Part shown: piece by piece, positions 60,367 through 64,000 of the stretch | Numbering within the stretch: the stretch's first letter is position 1 | Layout of the letters: each line of letters begins with the position of its first letter | Source: CBDAPX01 sp965198725 | Lineage (GTDB): Bacteria > Pseudomonadota > Alphaproteobacteria > Rhodobacterales > Rhodobacteraceae | Assembly (NCBI GenBank): GCA_965198725.1 | Contig: CBDAPX010000001.1 | Coordinates: 1,612,001-1,676,000 of the forward strand | Direction of reading: 5' to 3' | DNA: 64,000 nt | The notes under the pieces: generated by a model | Database searches by the model: none | Seen by the model: only the letters and a program-made list of their open reading frames with translations | What the model was told of the DNA's origin: nothing | Program-made: the position numbers and the translations under genes

Positions 60367-60647
60367 TTGATGATATCTGAAGAGATATGCGGGCGGTTTG
60401 GTTCATTCGATGGATCATACTTTCTGTATATCGCGCTGGTAGGATTTTTATCCGATGACCAGTGTCAGCTTCACTGTTTGTTCGGTTCTTTGGTTTCTTT
60501 TGAAACTGAAGCACAGACAAACAGATGACTCTTCACTCACTCTGGTTCCTAGCCGGGTCGGAGACGTTGGTTGCACCCTGTGACTGATGGTTTGAGTGAA
60601 GGATGTGCAGAGGTTCGAACGTCAAGGATAAGCTGGTAACAGCTCTT

Positions 60648-62113
<1,466 letters not shown>

Positions 62114-62337
62114 GTTCCTAGAATTGAAGTTCGCTTCAATCGTGGAACACTTAGCAGACCTTTTTAGGTCATAGCCCTTCGGGGCAATACGGACCGGACC
62201 GTCCTCATATCTCTTCAGGAACATATCAGGCCTACCGGCCTGTTCGGCAGCGCCAAGCATGGCACCGAGTGACGCTCTCGTGACATTCCTTTGGAATGCA
62301 CTGCCGCGCACGCCATGAATTGGCTGCCAATTCATGG

Positions 62338-62414
<77 letters not shown>

Positions 62415-62442
62415 AGACATTTTTTGCCTCAGGCAAAGTTGT

Positions 62443-62518
62443 GGGGCCTTAGCTCAGCTGGGAGAGCGCCTGATTTGCATTCAGGAGGTCAGGAGTTCGA
62501 TCCTCCTAGGCTCCACCA
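62443..62518 (+). tRNA. tRNA-Ala (TGC)
   Basis: 76-nt tRNA: GGGGCCT acceptor, GCTCAGCTGGGAGAGC D-arm, anticodon loop TTTGCAT (TGC), AGTTCGATCCT T-arm and encoded CCA. Second spacer tRNA of the rRNA operon. Confidence 0.97.
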
Positions 62519-63004
62519 TTCATCTTCGATTTGATCATCGAGCACTCTTACCGCGCTCAAGTAGCGTAGCGGTAGCGCATAAAAATGCGAGTGTTGGATC
62601 ATCCAATCGGATGGTGCGGATGTCCTCGTTTGAGGGTATTCGAATTGACATCGTTTAGAGAGAAAATCAATCAACACTGTTTGATCCTGCCAAGTGCGGT
62701 ATGGATCTCGGTTTGGTTCCGGCGCAAGTCGGAAGGCAGATGACGTGAGTGCTTCCTCGCTCTGTCATATGTATCCCGGCCGAAACGAACAGAGTTGTCC
62801 AAGTCAAGTACACTAACCCGCATGATCGCAAGATCATGCTATGTTCCTGATCTTTCCGCGTGGGGCCGACCGACATCGGCAGCGTGGGTTCCGGGTCAGG
62901 AGCGGGAAAGTATGCTTTTTGGTTCAGAAACAGAGGTTCAGGGTTGTTACCAGCTTCCCGTTACGGACCGCGATGGGCGTTTTAGTCTGTCTCTTTCTGG
63001 ATCA
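62519..63004 (+). other. Spacer between tRNA-Ala and 23S
   Basis: 486 bp of transcribed spacer. It must contain processing stems for 23S, but no gene or clear motif was recognised. Small open frames here have no ribosome site and are rejected. Confidence 0.6.
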
Positions 63005-64000
63005 AATCAAGCGCGAGAAGGGCGTTTGGTGAATGCCTTGGCAGTAAGAGGCGATGAAAGACGTGATACTCTGCGATAAGCCGTGAGGAGCTGAGAATAA
63101 GCTTTGATCCACGGATCTCTGAATGGGGCAACCCACCTGACAGTTCATTATTATTACCTTGGTAATTAATAGTGTTCTGAAACAGGTACTTAAGACCTGA
63201 ATACATAGGGTTTTAAGAGCAAACCCGGGGAACTGAAACATCTAAGTACCCGGAGGAAAGGAAATCAATTGATACTCCCCTAGTAGCGGCGAGCGAACGG
63301 GGACCAGCCGAGCCTGATAAGTGACCAGAATGTGTTGGGAAGCACAGCCGTAGCGGGTGACAGCCCCGTATGGGAAGCTTTGAGGGACGTATTAAGTAGG
63401 GCGGGACACGTGAAATCCTGTCTGAAGATCGGAGGACTACCTTCGAAGGCTAAGTACTCCTTACTGACCGATAGTGAACCAGTACCGTGAGGGAAAGGTG
63501 AAAAGCACCCCGACGAGGGGAGTGAAACAGTACCTGAAACCGAACGCCTACAATCAGTCGGAGGCTCCTTGCGAGCTGACGGCTTACCTTTTGTATAATG
63601 GGTCATCGACTTGGTCTCACGTGCAAGCTTAAGCCGTTAGGTGTAGGCGCAGCGAAAGCGAGTCTTAATAGGGCGTCGAGTTCGTGGGATCAGACCCGAA
63701 ACCGAGTGATCTAGGCATGACCAGGTTGAAGGTTGGGTAACACCAACTGGAGGACCGAACCCACACCTGTTGAAAAAGGTCGGGATGAGTTGTGCCTAGG
63801 GGTGAAAGGCCAATCAAACTCGGAGATAGCTGGTTCTCTGCGAAATCTATTTAGGTAGAGCGTCATCCGAATACCCCGGGGGGTAGAGCACTGGATGGGT
63901 AATGGGGCCCCACAGGCTTACTGATCCTAACCAAACTCCGAATACCCGGGAGTACTAGATGGCAGACACACTGCGGATGCTAACGTCCGTAGTGGAGAGG
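63005..64000 (+). rRNA. rrl: 23S ribosomal RNA, 5' part
   Basis: Begins near AATCAAGCGCGAGAAGG, followed by GGTGAATGCCTTGGCAG, and continues past the window edge. Conserved segments include CCCCTAGTAGCGGCGAGCGA (about 63277) and the region near GGTTCTCTGCGAAATCTATTT (about 63830, split). About the first 1 kb of 2.8 kb is present. Confidence 0.95.

Overview
The window is a high-GC stretch of an alphaproteobacterial chromosome, most likely Rhodobacterales (Roseobacter group). This rests on the rRNA operon order 16S, tRNA-Ile(GAT), tRNA-Ala(TGC), 23S, on the polyol operon arrangement known from Rhodobacter, and on the density of ABC, TTT and TRAP carboxylate/osmolyte transporters. The genus cannot be fixed by eye. 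No phage, insertion sequence, CRISPR array or plasmid origin was seen.

Layout. (1) 1-7550, minus strand: sorbitol/mannitol operon lacI-smoE-smoF-smoG-smoK-smoS-mtlK, with a perfect LacI-type operator before smoE; mtlK runs off the left edge. (2) 7880-16777, plus strand: a compact alginate-like (polymannuronate) locus with a PilZ-HlyD (Alg44-like) protein, an Alg8-like synthase, AlgA/ManC and AlgD, followed by a large RTX/beta-propeller protein interrupted by an in-frame TAA. (3) 16774-21920, minus strand, convergent on it: a signalling cluster of globin, FIST-domain (NosP-like) protein, a GAF-LOV-PAS hybrid histidine kinase with the photoactive-cysteine motif, and a LuxR-type response regulator that looks frameshifted near its end. 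(4) 22005-33936: carboxylate catabolism with a TcuA-like flavoprotein, a GntR regulator, an AbrB membrane protein, a D-2-hydroxyacid dehydrogenase, a PrpF-like isomerase, an isocitrate/isopropylmalate-dehydrogenase-like enzyme, a TTT transporter (TctC plus a TctA-TctB fusion) and the TctDE two-component system. Two similar 20-bp operators suggest one GntR regulon.

(5) 33933-45410: a sulfate-ester locus. A MarR regulator, a sulfatase and a metallo-beta-lactamase-fold hydrolase are divergent from a second TTT transporter and a second sulfatase; a LysR regulator, a formylglycine-generating enzyme and a GMC alcohol oxidase follow. Both sulfatases carry the C-x-P-x-R motif and none of these enzymes has a signal peptide, so the likely scheme is uptake of an intact sulfated acid, cytoplasmic desulfation, then alcohol oxidation. 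(6) 45454-48577: arsenate operon arsR-arsC fusion, GAPDH, arsJ. (7) 48617-50175: fructokinase and a P-loop sugar/nucleoside kinase. (8) 50435-59991: an RpiR-type regulator, TAXI-TRAP receptor, fused TRAP permease and UspA, divergent from a DMGDH/sarcosine-dehydrogenase-like flavoprotein, a BKACE enzyme and a class III aminotransferase. Together these could demethylate, transaminate and cleave an N-methylated beta-amino acid. (9) 60178-64000: rRNA operon with promoter, boxA, 16S, two tRNAs and the start of 23S.

The most novel element is the adjacency of regions 2 and 3: a minimal polymannuronate synthase whose PilZ domain lacks the usual c-di-GMP motif sits next to a putative NO/blue-light signalling operon. 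The globin mRNA of that operon has an 11-bp stem that would hide its ribosome binding site. All functional statements are inferred from recognisable motifs and gene order; no database search was run.
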